A DNA stretch of 64,000 nucleotides from Adlercreutzia sp. ZJ176 (GTDB taxonomy: Bacteria; Actinomycetota; Coriobacteriia; Coriobacteriales; Eggerthellaceae). The notes beneath the pieces are model-generated. The model made no database searches and was not told where the DNA came from. It was given only the letters and a program-made list of their open reading frames with translations. A program made the position numbers and the translations under genes. Where the stretch lies: NCBI RefSeq assembly GCF_011038975.1, contig NZ_JAAKEC010000001.1:1-64000 (forward strand), read 5' to 3'. Below are positions 40,406 to 50,447 of this stretch, in pieces (the first letter of the stretch is position 1; the number at the start of each line of letters is the position of its first letter).

Positions 40406-43400
40406 CTACTTGAAGTAGGCCACGCCGCCTTCGAACAGCGGCTGGTAGAGGTTGCCGGGGACGTTCTTGTACAGGCCAGCGCCCGAGCGCTCGGTGTGGC
40501 CCATCTTGCCGAGGACGCGCCCGTCCGGGCTCGTGATGCCCTCGATGGCGAGCATCGAGCCGTTGGGGTTCACCGCCAGATCCAGGGACGGCACGCCGGC
40601 CTCGTCGACGTACTGCGTCGCCACCTGGCCCTTCGCCACCAGCTCGTCGAGCAGGGCGGGCGGCGCCACGAAGCGGCCCTCGCCGTGGCTGATCGCCACG
40701 GTGTGCACGTCGCCCACCGCGCACTGCGCAAGCCACGGCGACAGGCTCGACGCCACGCGCGTGCGCACGAGGCGGCTCTGGTGGCGGCCGATGTTGTTGA
40801 ACGTGAGCGTGGCGCAGTCCGCGTCCATCGGGCGGATGTCGCCGTAGGGCACGAGGCCCAGCTTCACGAGCGCCTGGAAGCCGTTGCAGATGCCGAGCAT
40901 GAGGCCGTCGCGCTTCTGCAGAAGCTCGCGCACCGCCTCGGTCACCGCGGGGGCGCGGAAGAACGCCGTGATGAACTTCGCCGAGCCGTCGGGCTCGTCG
41001 CCGCCCGAGAAGCCGCCCGGGATCATGACGATCTGGGAGTTCCTGATGAGGCGCACGAGCTCGCGCGTGCTCTCGGCCACCGCGTCGGGCGTGAGGTTGT
41101 TGATGACGAACGTGTCGACCACGGCGCCCGCGCGCTCGAAGGCGGCCGCGGAGTCGTACTCGCAGTTGTTGCCGGGGAACACCGGGATGACCACGCGCGG
41201 GCGCGCCACGGCGGGGCCGGCGAACACGTGCGGCGCGGCGGCCTCGAACGACACCGGCTTCACCGCGGGCAGCGCCGCGCGCTCGGCCTCGGAGGTGCGG
41301 TACGGGAACACCGCCTCGATGCCGCGCTCCCACGCCTCCTGCAGCTCGGCGAGGCTCGCCGTCTCCTCGCCCACCGCAAGCTCGTAGGCCGCGGTGGTGG
41401 CGCCCACCACGTCAACGGCCACGTCGGCGCCGACTTCCGGCACCGCGGCGCCGTCGGCGAGCTCCACTGCGAAGCTGCCGTAGCTCAGCCCGAAGAGCGC
41501 GTCGGCGGGCAGCGCCGCGGAGAGCTTCACGCCGATGCCGTTGCCCACGCACATCTTGAACAGCGCCTCGGCCATGCCGCCGTAGCCCGGCGTGGCGACG
41601 GCGAGCGCCGCGCCTGAGCCGATCAGCTCCTCGACGCAGTCGAGCGCCGCCAGCAGCGACTCAACGCGCGGCGTGACGCCGTCGTCCTCGTAGCGCGGCA
41701 CCACCGCAAGCACGCGATGCCCCGCGCCCTTGAACTCGGGCGACGTCACGCGGCTGACCTTGCCGCACGCCGTGGCGAAGCTCACGAGCGTCGGCGGCAC
41801 GTCGAGCTGCTCGAACGAGCCGGACATGGAGTCCTTGCCGCCGATGGCGCCCACGCCGAGGTCGACCTGCGCCATGAGCGCGCCGAGCACGGCCGCGGCG
41901 GGCTTGCCCCAGCGCGCGGGCTCGTCGCGCAGCTTCTCGAAGTACTCCTGGAACGTGAGGTACATGTCCGCACGCTCAAAGCCCGCGGCCACGAGCTTCG
42001 CCACGCTCTCAACCACCGCGACGTACGAGCCCGTGAACTGGTTCGCCTCGGTGAGGTACGGGTTGAATCCCCAGGCCAGGCCCGAGCACGTGGTGGTCTC
42101 GCCGAAGGTCGGCAGCTTCGCCACCATGGCCTGCGCGGGTGTGAGCTGGTTCTTGCCGCCGAACGGCATGAGCACCGTGGCCGCGCCGATGGTGGAGTCG
42201 AAGCGCTCGGAGAGGCCCTTGTTCGACGCCACGTTGATGTCGCTCAGAAGCGCGCGCATCCGCTCGCCGAGCGCGTCACCGGGCTTGCCCCAGGTGCGCG
42301 CGTAGGCGCGCGGCGCGCCCACGGTCACGGCCTGGTGCTTCGGCGCGCCGTTCGACGCCAGGAACGCGCGGCTCACGTCGATGATCGTGCTGCCGCGCCA
42401 CACCGCGCGCACGCGCGCCTCCTCGGTCACGCGCGCCACCGGCGTGGCCTCGAGGTTCTCCTCGTGCGCCAGCGCGATGAACGCATCCACGTCCTCGGCG
42501 GCGAGCGCCACGGCCATGCGCTCCTGCGACTCGGAGATGGCCAGCTCGGTGCCGTCGAGGCCGTCGTACTTCTTGGGCACGCGGTCGAGCTCGATGAACA
42601 GGCCGTCGGCCAGCTCCCCGATGGCGACCGACACGCCGCCCGCACCGAAATCGTTGCAGCGCTTGATCATCTGGCACGCGTCCTTGCGACGGAACAGGCG
42701 CTGGATCTTGCGCTCGACCGGCGCGTTGCCCTTCTGCACCTCGGCGCCGCAGCTCTCGAGCGACTCCAGGTTGTGCGCCTTCGAGGACCCCGTGGCGCCG
42801 CCGATGCCGTCGCGGCCCGTGCGGCCACCCAAGAGCACCACCACGTCGCCCGGCGCCGGCGTCTCGCGCCGCACGTGGTCGGCCGGGGTGGCGCCCACCA
42901 CGGCGCCGATCTCCATGCGCTTGGCCGCGTAGCCCGGGTGGTACAGCTCGTGCACCTGCCCCGTGGCCAGGCCGATCTGGTTGCCGTAGGACGAGTAGCC
43001 CGCAGCCGCCGTGGTCACCAGCTTGCGCTGCGGCAGCTTGCCGGGGATGGTCTCGCTCACGGGAACGAGCGGGTTTGCCGCACCAGTCACGCGCATGGCC
43101 TGGTACACGTAAGAGCGCCCGCTCAAGGGGTCGCGGATGGCGCCGCCCACGCACGTGGCCGCGCCGCCGAACGGCTCGATCTCGGTGGGGTGGTTGTGCG
43201 TCTCGTTCTTGAACAGGTACAGCCAGTCCTGCTCCTCGCCGTCGACGTCCACCTTCACCTTCACGGTGCAGGCGTTGATCTCCTCGGACTCGTCGAGGCC
43301 CGTGAGGATGCCCTGCTTCTTCAGCCACTTCGCGCCGATGGTGCCCATGTCCATGAGGCAGACGGGCTTCTCGTCGCGCCCGAGCTCGTGGCGCATCTCC

Positions 43401-44152
43401 AGGTAGCGGTCGAACGCGCGCTGCACGTTGGCGTCGGCGATCTCGAAGTCGGTGAGCACCGTGCCGAACGTGGTGTGGCGGCAGTGGTCCGACCAGTAGG
43501 TGTCGATCATCTTGATCTCGGTGATGGTGGGGTTGCGCTTCTCCTCCTCGGCGAAGTAGCGCTGGCAGAAGGCGATGTCGGCGAGGTCCATGGCCAGCCC
43601 GCGCTCGGCGATGAAGGCGGCCAGGCCCTCCTCGTCGAGCTCGCAGAAGCCCTCGACCACCTCGACGTCGGCCGGCTCGGGGTAGTCCATGGCCAGCGTC
43701 TCGCGCGCCTCGAGCGACGCCTCGCGCGCCTCGATGGGGTTGATCACGTAGTGCTTGATGGCCTCGACGTCGGCTTCGCCGAGTTCTCCCTCGAGGTAGT
43801 ACAGCTTGGCGGAGCGCACCTCGGGGCGCTCGCCCTGGCTGATGAGCTGGATGCACTCGCTCGCCGAGTCGGCGCGCTGGTCGAACTGTCCGGGCAGGTA
43901 CTCTACCGCGAACACGGCGGCGCCGCGCGCGTCGGGCATCTCGAGCGTGGCCATGTCGGACTGCGGCTCGCTGAACACCGTGGGCACGCACTGCTCGAAC
44001 AGCTCGGATGAGATGCCCTCCACGTCGTAGCGATTCACGCAGCGCAGGCCGCAAAGCGCCGACACGCCCAGGATGTCGCGCAGCTCGGCGAGCAGCTGGT
44101 GGGCCTCCACGTCGAAGCCGGGCCTCTTCTCAACATAGACGCGTTGGACCAT
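40406..44152 (-). CDS. purL: phosphoribosylformylglycinamidine synthase, single-chain PurL
   Basis: This 1,248-residue enzyme of de novo purine synthesis converts FGAR to FGAM with ATP and glutamine. It is a fusion: an N-terminal PurS-like region, two AIR-synthase-like halves (WSDHCRHTTF near 222, LFKNETHNHPTEIEPF near 310, DFGAGGVSVAIGELADG near 500), and a C-terminal class I glutaminase (about 985 onward) with GICNGFQAL holding the catalytic Cys, and SHGEGRF. Length suits the compact single-chain form of clostridia and Coriobacteria. It is the last gene of purC-orf-purL, 16 bases after the orf. Confidence 0.95.
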   Translation of the reverse strand: MVQRVYVEKRPGFDVEAHQLLAELRDILGVSALCGLRCVNRYDVEGISSELFEQCVPTVFSEPQSDMATLEMPDARGAAVFAVEYLPGQFDQRADSASECIQLISQGERPEVRSAKLYYLEGELGEADVEAIKHYVINPIEAREASLEARETLAMDYPEPADVEVVEGFCELDEEGLAAFIAERGLAMDLADIAFCQRYFAEEEKRNPTITEIKMIDTYWSDHCRHTTFGTVLTDFEIADANVQRAFDRYLEMRHELGRDEKPVCLMDMGTIGAKWLKKQGILTGLDESEEINACTVKVKVDVDGEEQDWLYLFKNETHNHPTEIEPFGGAATCVGGAIRDPLSGRSYVYQAMRVTGAANPLVPVSETIPGKLPQRKLVTTAAAGYSSYGNQIGLATGQVHELYHPGYAAKRMEIGAVVGATPADHVRRETPAPGDVVVLLGGRTGRDGIGGATGSSKAHNLESLESCGAEVQKGNAPVERKIQRLFRRKDACQMIKRCNDFGAGGVSVAIGELADGLFIELDRVPKKYDGLDGTELAISESQERMAVALAAEDVDAFIALAHEENLEATPVARVTEEARVRAVWRGSTIIDVSRAFLASNGAPKHQAVTVGAPRAYARTWGKPGDALGERMRALLSDINVASNKGLSERFDSTIGAATVLMPFGGKNQLTPAQAMVAKLPTFGETTTCSGLAWGFNPYLTEANQFTGSYVAVVESVAKLVAAGFERADMYLTFQEYFEKLRDEPARWGKPAAAVLGALMAQVDLGVGAIGGKDSMSGSFEQLDVPPTLVSFATACGKVSRVTSPEFKGAGHRVLAVVPRYEDDGVTPRVESLLAALDCVEELIGSGAALAVATPGYGGMAEALFKMCVGNGIGVKLSAALPADALFGLSYGSFAVELADGAAVPEVGADVAVDVVGATTAAYELAVGEETASLAELQEAWERGIEAVFPYRTSEAERAALPAVKPVSFEAAAPHVFAGPAVARPRVVIPVFPGNNCEYDSAAAFERAGAVVDTFVINNLTPDAVAESTRELVRLIRNSQIVMIPGGFSGGDEPDGSAKFITAFFRAPAVTEAVRELLQKRDGLMLGICNGFQALVKLGLVPYGDIRPMDADCATLTFNNIGRHQSRLVRTRVASSLSPWLAQCAVGDVHTVAISHGEGRFVAPPALLDELVAKGQVATQYVDEAGVPSLDLAVNPNGSMLAIEGITSPDGRVLGKMGHTERSGAGLYKNVPGNLYQPLFEGGVAYFK

Positions 44153-44168
44153 GGTTCAAGCCTTTCTC

Positions 44169-44924
44169 TTACTTGCCTTCGGTGCTCTCGGCGCCTTCGG
44201 CGCCCTTGTCGGCCGCGCCGTTCGCGTCGGCAGCCTTCGCGCGGGCCTTCTCCTCGTTGATCTTCTCGCGGTTCGACAGGCGGAAGCCGCTGCCGAACAG
44301 GCTCTTCCGGGGCTTCTTCACCGGCGCCTCCTTGACGGGGGCCTCGGACGCCTCCTCGGCGGGCTTGCGGCTGACCGGCTTGGCGTGGCGGTTCTGGTTC
44401 TTGCCCGAGCCCTTCTTGTGCACCTGCTGCGCGCGCTCGGCGCGGGCGGCGGCGCGCTCGGCCTTCTTCTGCTTCTCCTCCTCGATGATCATGCGCTCCT
44501 GGTAGGCGCGGCGCTCCTTGCGGATGGGGGACATGTCAATGTAGAAGGCGATGATGATCAGGGCATACGCTGCGAAGAGCACGCCTAGGGCCACCGCGTC
44601 GGGCATGAACTCGCGCCCGAGGAACGAGATCGCCGTGCAGGCGATGGCGCCGATCAGGGTCACCCACCACCAGAGGCGCAGCGTCTTGTAGCGCTTGGTG
44701 TCGGGCTTGTAGTACTTGCGGTCAAGCGCGCGCTGCTCAGCCTGCGCCTTCTTGCGCTCGGCCTTGCGCTCGGCCTTCTTCTGCTGCGGGGTCTTGTCGG
44801 TGGTCTTGACGATCACCGAGGCCGCCGCCTGGGTCTTGGGCTTGGCGCTCGCGGCGCTCTTGCGCGTCTTGCCCGGGCGCTCGTCGGAGGTGTAGCGCTC
44901 GTTCATCGGGTTGCGTTGGGTCAT
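44169..44924 (-). CDS. two-helix membrane protein of unknown function
   Basis: This 251-residue protein has a basic N-terminal part (about 1-80, Lys/Ala/Gln-rich with QQKKAERKAERKKAQAEQ). Two transmembrane helices follow at about 83-102 (LWWWVTLIGAIACTAISFLG) and 110-131, then a long charged coiled-coil tail with KKAERAAARAERAQQ. It is not a purine enzyme I recognise. It sits between purC and purL with 15-16-base spacing, so it is co-transcribed with them. Both tails are probably cytosolic. Confidence 0.6.
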   Translation of the reverse strand: MTQRNPMNERYTSDERPGKTRKSAASAKPKTQAAASVIVKTTDKTPQQKKAERKAERKKAQAEQRALDRKYYKPDTKRYKTLRLWWWVTLIGAIACTAISFLGREFMPDAVALGVLFAAYALIIIAFYIDMSPIRKERRAYQERMIIEEEKQKKAERAAARAERAQQVHKKGSGKNQNRHAKPVSRKPAEEASEAPVKEAPVKKPRKSLFGSGFRLSNREKINEEKARAKAADANGAADKGAEGAESTEGK

Positions 44925-44939
44925 GGGGCGGTTCCTTCC

Positions 44940-45818
44940 CTAGCGCGCGAACGTGCGGCCGGTGATCGTCTCGTATGCCTGGATGTACTTCTCGGAGGTC
45001 TTCTCGATGATCTCCTGCGGGAGGCGCGGCGGCTTGGTGCCGGAGCCCTTGCCCCAGTTCGCGGTGAGCCAGTCGCGCACGAACTGCTTGTCGAAGGAGG
45101 GCTGGTCCTTGCCTTCGGCGTAGACGTCGCCCGGCCAGAAGCGCGAGGAGTCGGGCGTGAGGACCTCGTCGGCCAGGATGACCTTGCCGTCGATGGTGCC
45201 GAACTCGAACTTGGTGTCGGCGATGATGACGCCGCGCTCGGCCGCATGGTCGCGCGCGGTGGAGTACACCTTGATGGCCAGGTCGCGCAGCGTGGCCGCG
45301 GCGTCCTCGCCGATGATCTCGGCACAGCGCTCGAAGCTGATGTTCTCGTCGTGGTCGCCGATCTCGGCCTTGGTGGACGGCGTGAAGATGGGCTCGGGCA
45401 GCTTCGAGGAGTTCACGAGGCCCTCCGGCAGCTCGATGCCGCAGACGGTGCCCTGCTTGCCGTACTCCTTGAGGCCGCTGCCGGCCAGGTAGCCGCGCAC
45501 GATGCACTCGACGGGGAACATGTCGGCCTTCTTCACCAGCATGAAGCGGCCGCGCAGGTAGTCGGCGTAGGGCTTGAACTGCTCGGGCAGGTCAGCCACG
45601 TCGGCCGAGATCAGGTGGTTCTCCACCACGCCCTCGAGGAGCTCGAACCAGAAGCACGACAGCTGCGTGAGAACCTGTCCCTTGTAGGGGATCTCGTCCT
45701 CCAGGATGTAGTCGAACGCCGAGATGCGGTCCGTGGCGACGAGCAGCAGCTTGTCGCCGAGGTCGTACAGATCGCGAACCTTGCCCTGCGCATCGGGCTT
45801 GATGTCGATTCCCGCCAT
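44940..45818 (-). CDS. purC: phosphoribosylaminoimidazole-succinocarboxamide synthase
   Basis: SAICAR synthetase joins CAIR and aspartate with ATP. The 292-residue protein belongs to the longer, eukaryote-like form: KVRDLYDLGDKLLLVATDRISAFD near 13-36, ECIVRGYLAGSGLKEY near 105, and DTKFEFG near 205. GGAGGAAAGG lies upstream of the ATG at 45818, preferred over 45842. It is the first gene of the pur operon; no purine riboswitch was seen in its leader. Confidence 0.95.
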   Translation of the reverse strand: MAGIDIKPDAQGKVRDLYDLGDKLLLVATDRISAFDYILEDEIPYKGQVLTQLSCFWFELLEGVVENHLISADVADLPEQFKPYADYLRGRFMLVKKADMFPVECIVRGYLAGSGLKEYGKQGTVCGIELPEGLVNSSKLPEPIFTPSTKAEIGDHDENISFERCAEIIGEDAAATLRDLAIKVYSTARDHAAERGVIIADTKFEFGTIDGKVILADEVLTPDSSRFWPGDVYAEGKDQPSFDKQFVRDWLTANWGKGSGTKPPRLPQEIIEKTSEKYIQAYETITGRTFAR

Positions 45819-46168
45819 GAGAAAAACCCTTTCCTCCACCATGTTTCATGTTGCCGCGCATCACGCGCAGGAGGCGCTCATTGCTGCCGCCCGCCCGCTG
45901 CTGAGCGACGCGACGGCATGCGCCGCCGCGCGCGTCACGCGCGTGTTTTCGCATCATTCTATTATGGCGCAAGTGGGAGGGCCTGTCGCGCAAACCGAGT
46001 GCAATTTCCAAGGTTTTAGGATGGGCGCGAGTGCGACGGGCGGCGAAGCGAGCGGCGGCCTTCGCAGCGGCGCGAGTGCGACAGACGGCGAAGCGAGCGG
46101 CGGCCCCCGCCGTCGCGAGGGCGGCCGCGGATGCGCGAGGCCCCGAGGCCGACGAGCCGGCGGGCGGA
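45819..46168. other. gap between purC and the sensor kinase, with a 36-base direct repeat
   Basis: CATAAT at about 45961-45966 on the minus strand is a possible purC -10. Between 46025 and 46105 two 36-base copies of a unit starting GCGCGAGTGCGAC differ at two positions and repeat every 45 bases. Nothing else stands out. Confidence 0.45.
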
Positions 46169-47764
46169 CTACCGCGCGCCGCGGCCCTTCTGCTTCTTGC
46201 CGACCCGGTTGCCAGCTCTGCCGGCGCCGCGCTGGGCGCTGCGCGCCTGCGCCGTCGCCTGCTTCTTCGCGCGCTCAGCGTCGTAGAGCGGGATGTGGAT
46301 GGTGAAGCAGGCGCCCTTGCCCTTCTCGCCTTCCACCTGCACCCAGCCGCCGTGGCGGTCGACGATCTCCTTCACCACGGCCAGGCCCACGCCCAAGCCG
46401 CCGCTCTCGCGGGTGCGGCCCGCGTCGGCGCGCCAGAAGCGCGAGAACACCATCTTCGCCTCCTCGCGCGTCAGGCCGATGCCGGTGTCCTCCACGGAGA
46501 TGGACGCCATAATGTCGCCGCGGCGCACGCGCACGTGGATGTGCCCGCCCTCGGGGGTGTAGCGCACGGCGTTCGAGATGAGGTTCGCCGTGGCCTGGCG
46601 GATCATGTCGGGGTCGCCCACCACGCGCACGCCCCGCTGCGCCTGGTAGTCGATGGTGAGGCCGGAGTCGGCCACGAACATCTCGTGCGTGGACACGATG
46701 CCCTCGATGAGCTCGCCCACGTCCACGACCTCCTCCTTCATGGGCTGCGAGCGGTTCTCGAGGCGCGACAGCTTGAGCAGCGCGTCAACCAGGCGCGACA
46801 GGCGCTGGACCTCGGAGTTCACCGTGACGAGGCGCTCCTCGTCGGCCTCGTACACGCCGTCGACCATGGCCTCGACCGTGGCCTGGATGGCCATGAGCGG
46901 CGTGCGCAGCTCGTGCGCCACGTCGGTGGTGAGGCGGCGCTCCAGCTCGCGGTCCTTCTCGACCGACTCGGCCATGGCGTCGAACGTCTCGCCCAGACGC
47001 GCGATCTCGTCCTCGCCGTGCAGGTTCGTGCGCGCCGCGAGGTCGCCTTCCTTGATGGCGCGCGCGGTCTTGGTCATGCGGTTGATGGGCGCCACCAGGT
47101 TGCGCGCGAACAGAAAGCCGATGCACGACGCCAGGATGATGGCCACCACCGTGGCGAGCAGCAGCGCCTGGTACGAGTTGTTGCGGAACTCCTGGTCAGG
47201 CTGGCGCATGAGCGTGTCGGAGCCGTACACCCAGATGCGCACCGAGCCCACGGCCACGTTGTCGACCACGATGGGCGCCATGGCGACCTGCGAGGGGTCG
47301 GTCGGCTCGAAGGACTTCTGCGCGCCGGGCGCGTCGCTTCTCACCGACGCTGACGAGTCGAACGGCACGCCGCCCTCCGCGTCGATCACCTTCACGCCCA
47401 CGCCCGAGGTGAGCTCGGCCGTCTGCAGGGCGGGCTTGGTAGTGTCGGGGTTCCACAGGTCTCCCGTGCGCTCGTAGACCGACGCGATGCGCTCGGCCGT
47501 GGTGGTGGCCATGGTGCGCATGTTGTCGGTGGTGTAGGTCTGGAAATGCTGCTCCCACACGAACGACACCACGCCGATGGCCACGAGCGCGGTCATGGCC
47601 GCGATGAACGCGAACGCCAAGGTCACGCGCGTGGTGTACGAGAAGCTCGACCAGCGGAACCGCTTCTTGGCCTCGACGCGGGCGATGGAGCCCGTGGTGG
47701 CGGGCGCCGCCGCGCCGTCAGATGACTTCGGCTCGGCGTCCGAGACCATCACGCGCTCGGTCAT
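46169..47764 (-). CDS. membrane sensor histidine kinase
   Basis: The 531-residue kinase has an N-terminal helix (about 47-69), an extracytoplasmic sensor domain (about 70-200), and a second helix near 205-225. A HAMP domain follows, then HisKA with the phospho-acceptor in DVAHELRTPL (near 285), and HATPase_c with NLISNAVRYTPEGG, VEDTGIGL and GGLGVGLAVVKEIV. A basic tail (KKQATAQARSAQRGAGRAGNRVGKKQKGR) follows. It starts one base after the response-regulator stop. The stimulus is unknown. Confidence 0.92.
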   Translation of the reverse strand: MTERVMVSDAEPKSSDGAAAPATTGSIARVEAKKRFRWSSFSYTTRVTLAFAFIAAMTALVAIGVVSFVWEQHFQTYTTDNMRTMATTTAERIASVYERTGDLWNPDTTKPALQTAELTSGVGVKVIDAEGGVPFDSSASVRSDAPGAQKSFEPTDPSQVAMAPIVVDNVAVGSVRIWVYGSDTLMRQPDQEFRNNSYQALLLATVVAIILASCIGFLFARNLVAPINRMTKTARAIKEGDLAARTNLHGEDEIARLGETFDAMAESVEKDRELERRLTTDVAHELRTPLMAIQATVEAMVDGVYEADEERLVTVNSEVQRLSRLVDALLKLSRLENRSQPMKEEVVDVGELIEGIVSTHEMFVADSGLTIDYQAQRGVRVVGDPDMIRQATANLISNAVRYTPEGGHIHVRVRRGDIMASISVEDTGIGLTREEAKMVFSRFWRADAGRTRESGGLGVGLAVVKEIVDRHGGWVQVEGEKGKGACFTIHIPLYDAERAKKQATAQARSAQRGAGRAGNRVGKKQKGRGAR

Positions 47765-47765
47765 G

Positions 47766-48476
47766 CTACTGGCCGTTCTTCGTGGGGTCCTCGAAGCGGT
47801 AGCCCACGCCGTGCACCGTGTGCAGCCACTTGGGGTTGCGCGGGTTGTCGCCGATCTTGGCGCGCAGGTTCTTCACGTGCGAGTCGATGGTGCGCTCGTA
47901 GCCCTCGAAGTCGTAGCCGAGCACCTTCTCCACCAGCTCCATGCGCGAGTACACGCGGCCGGGGTAGCGCGACAGCGTGGTGAGCAGCTTGAACTCGCTG
48001 GCCGTGAGGTCGATCTCCTCGCCGGAGACGAGCACCTTGTGCCCCGAGACGTCGATGGTGAGCTCGCCGAACTCGAGCACCTCGCGCTGGGGCTCGGAGT
48101 CGGCGTGCACGCGGCGCAGCAGCGCGCGGGCGCGGGCCACCAGCTCGCGCGGGCTGAACGGCTTCACCAGGTAGTCGTCGGCGCCGAGCTCGAGGCCGAT
48201 GATGCGGTCCTCCACCTCGCCCTTCGCGGTGAGCATGATGATGGGCACGTCGGAGGTGTCGCGGATGACGCGGCACACGCGCTCGCCGGGGACGCGCGGC
48301 AGCATGAGGTCGAGGATGATGAGGTCGAAGTGGTGCTTCTGGAACTCCTCGAGCGCCTCCTGGCCGTCGCCGACGGCAGTCACCCAGTAGTTCTCACGCT
48401 CAAGGTAGGCCGTGACGGCGTCGCGAATGGCCTTCTCGTCCTCAACCAGGAGGATGCGTCGGGTTTCGTTGCTCAT
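47766..48476 (-). CDS. OmpR/PhoB-family response regulator
   Basis: This 236-residue two-domain regulator has a receiver with the acidic pocket EDE (12-14), phospho-acceptor Asp in LIILDLMLPR (near 55), Thr in IIMLTAKGE and Lys in DYLVKPFSPREL. A winged-helix DNA-binding domain follows (about 135-230) ending RTIDSHVKNLRAKIG and HTVHGVGYRFE. It is first in a two-gene operon with the kinase and is divergent from the exported protein at 48628. Confidence 0.95.
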   Translation of the reverse strand: MSNETRRILLVEDEKAIRDAVTAYLERENYWVTAVGDGQEALEEFQKHHFDLIILDLMLPRVPGERVCRVIRDTSDVPIIMLTAKGEVEDRIIGLELGADDYLVKPFSPRELVARARALLRRVHADSEPQREVLEFGELTIDVSGHKVLVSGEEIDLTASEFKLLTTLSRYPGRVYSRMELVEKVLGYDFEGYERTIDSHVKNLRAKIGDNPRNPKWLHTVHGVGYRFEDPTKNGQ

Positions 48477-48627
48477 GGATGACTCCTTAAGCTCGGTTTG
48501 CTCGTTCTCGCCAGACCTGGGCTTAAGGCCCCGGCAGCAAAGCAGGCAGCAGGTCAGTGTTTGCGTTTATTGTAGCGTTTGCCCCCGACGAGACGCACAC
48601 CCGTATGTCAAATGACACAATAGCCCC

Positions 48628-50292
48628 ATGCCACAGAGACGAGATCGACAGAACACGGCGCGCGCGAAAGGCGGCGCGGCCCCATCGCGCGGCGCGGGGC
48701 GGCGCGGAAACGGGAGTGCAAGCGCGAGCGGGCGGCGCGGCGGCGCAAGCACAGGCAAACGGCGCGGCAGCGGACCCGCGAGCGGGCAGCGCGGCAGCGT
48801 AGGCGTTCGCGGTGCGGGCGCCCCCGGCGACAAGGCCGCGAGCCCTCGACGCGCCGGCGCGCACTCCGCGCGCTCGGTCACGCCACGCGTGTCCGCCTCC
48901 GCAGGCGTCGAGGTCAAGCTGCCCGTCGCAGGCGAGGTCCTGCTCACGCGCCGCCACTTCCTCTACGGCGTCGCGGGCGTCGCCGCGCTGGCTCTGCTCG
49001 GAGGCGGCGGCTACGCGGCCAGCCAGCTGGCCGCCAGCGACAACTCGGACGTGACCACGCTCAAGGTTCCCACGTCCTCCGTGTTCACCACCGAGGACTG
49101 CACGCAGATCGAGGACGCCTCGACCGCCCTTGCGCTCGTGAGTTCCCAGGAGCTCCCCTACGGCAGCCTGATCTGGTCGAACAGCGACTCGACCGCCGTC
49201 TGCCTGCTCCCCACCGAGACGGCCCGGCCCCTTGCGCAGGTGGGCCTGATCGCGCTGGGCTCAGGCACGTGCACCACGGTCATCGAGCACGCCGTGGGCG
49301 AGTCCGAGGGCTTCGAGATATACGACGTGCGCGCCTGCGACAAGGGCCTCATCTGGACCGAGGCCGACATCCTCGAGGGCACGTGGCGCGTCTACCACGC
49401 GCGCCTCGAGGGCGCCTCCGTGGGCACGCCCGCGCTCGCCGAGGAGGGCGCGTCCGACTGGGAGATGCCCACGCTGGCCGCGGCGGGCGGCTACGCGTTC
49501 TGGCAGACGCTGCCCAACCTCGACGGCCCCGCGAAGCAGGAGGACTCCACGCTCAAGCGCGCCGCGTTCGGCTCGTCCGACGCCGAGGTGGTCTACGCCT
49601 CGCACGGCCGCATGGCGTGCGCGCCGTGCTCCGTCCGCGACGGCGTGATCGCGGTGCCGCGCGCCGACACGAGCGGCACCTACTACCAACTCACGCGCAT
49701 CGAGGCGGAGTCGGGCCAGGTCACCGATGCGCTGGTGCTCCCCTCGTCCATGAGGCCTTTCGAGGTGGGATACGGCCCGACCGGCTTCAGCTTCGCCTTC
49801 GACGGCATCTACAGCTACGGCGACGGCATCGCGAACCTCGGGACGTACCTGCCCACCGACGAGGTGACCACGGGAATCCTGTCCGAGGACGCGCTCGCGC
49901 AGATGGAGGGCTCATCGGCGGGCTCCGCGTCCGCCTCATCCGAGCTCTCACTCGCCGAGCGCAACGTCCGGACAGCCGCCTCCGTCGCCCGCTTCGCCGC
50001 CGTCCCCTACGGCGACGCAACGTGGTTCCGCTTCCCGCGCACGCCGCTCGCGGCGCCCGCCTGGTGCGGCTCGTGGCTCATGGTGAAGTCGACGAGCGCC
50101 GTGTGCGGCGTCGACCTCGCGGCGCGCCAGTACTTCTCGATCGAGGTGGAGAACGGCGCCGACGACTACGGCGACTTCCTCGCCTCAACGGGCGCCGGCG
50201 ACTACGTGGTGACCTACTCCAACATCGACCACACCCCGCTCTCCGGCGAGCGCACCAGAAAGTGCCTCGTCAGGGTCTGGAAGCCCGCGTAG
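48628..50292 (+). CDS. Tat-type exported protein of unknown function
   Basis: The 554-residue protein begins with about 105 basic, low-complexity residues (Gly/Arg/Ser/Ala), then TRRHFLYGVAGVAALALL, a twin-arginine-like signal or signal-anchor. The extracytoplasmic part (about 140-554) has repeated strand-rich blocks (for example GSLIWSNSDSTAVCLLP, GLIWTEADILEGTWRVYHARL, GYAFWQTLPNLDG) recalling a beta-propeller. A Tat signal so far from the N-terminus is unusual; a downstream start is possible but none has a ribosome site. It is divergent from the two-component system, which might regulate it. Confidence 0.65.
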   Translation: MPQRRDRQNTARAKGGAAPSRGAGRRGNGSASASGRRGGASTGKRRGSGPASGQRGSVGVRGAGAPGDKAASPRRAGAHSARSVTPRVSASAGVEVKLPVAGEVLLTRRHFLYGVAGVAALALLGGGGYAASQLAASDNSDVTTLKVPTSSVFTTEDCTQIEDASTALALVSSQELPYGSLIWSNSDSTAVCLLPTETARPLAQVGLIALGSGTCTTVIEHAVGESEGFEIYDVRACDKGLIWTEADILEGTWRVYHARLEGASVGTPALAEEGASDWEMPTLAAAGGYAFWQTLPNLDGPAKQEDSTLKRAAFGSSDAEVVYASHGRMACAPCSVRDGVIAVPRADTSGTYYQLTRIEAESGQVTDALVLPSSMRPFEVGYGPTGFSFAFDGIYSYGDGIANLGTYLPTDEVTTGILSEDALAQMEGSSAGSASASSELSLAERNVRTAASVARFAAVPYGDATWFRFPRTPLAAPAWCGSWLMVKSTSAVCGVDLAARQYFSIEVENGADDYGDFLASTGAGDYVVTYSNIDHTPLSGERTRKCLVRVWKPA

Positions 50293-50447
50293 CCCGCTAT
50301 CCGCACCCGGTAATTCGATTCGGTTGCGGCTCGTTTTATCACTCGCATATCCGCAGTTCGGAAGCTTGAAAAAGCGCCTTCGTTCGAGTTGCGGCCCTCG
50401 CTGGCATGAATCTGGTACGAATCGTGCCAGAGTTTGTGCCGGGGCCC

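Noticed and set aside
45841-45856. A fourth parS-like site (ATGTTTCATGTTGC)
   Set aside because: Only the left half resembles parS; the right half has no match.
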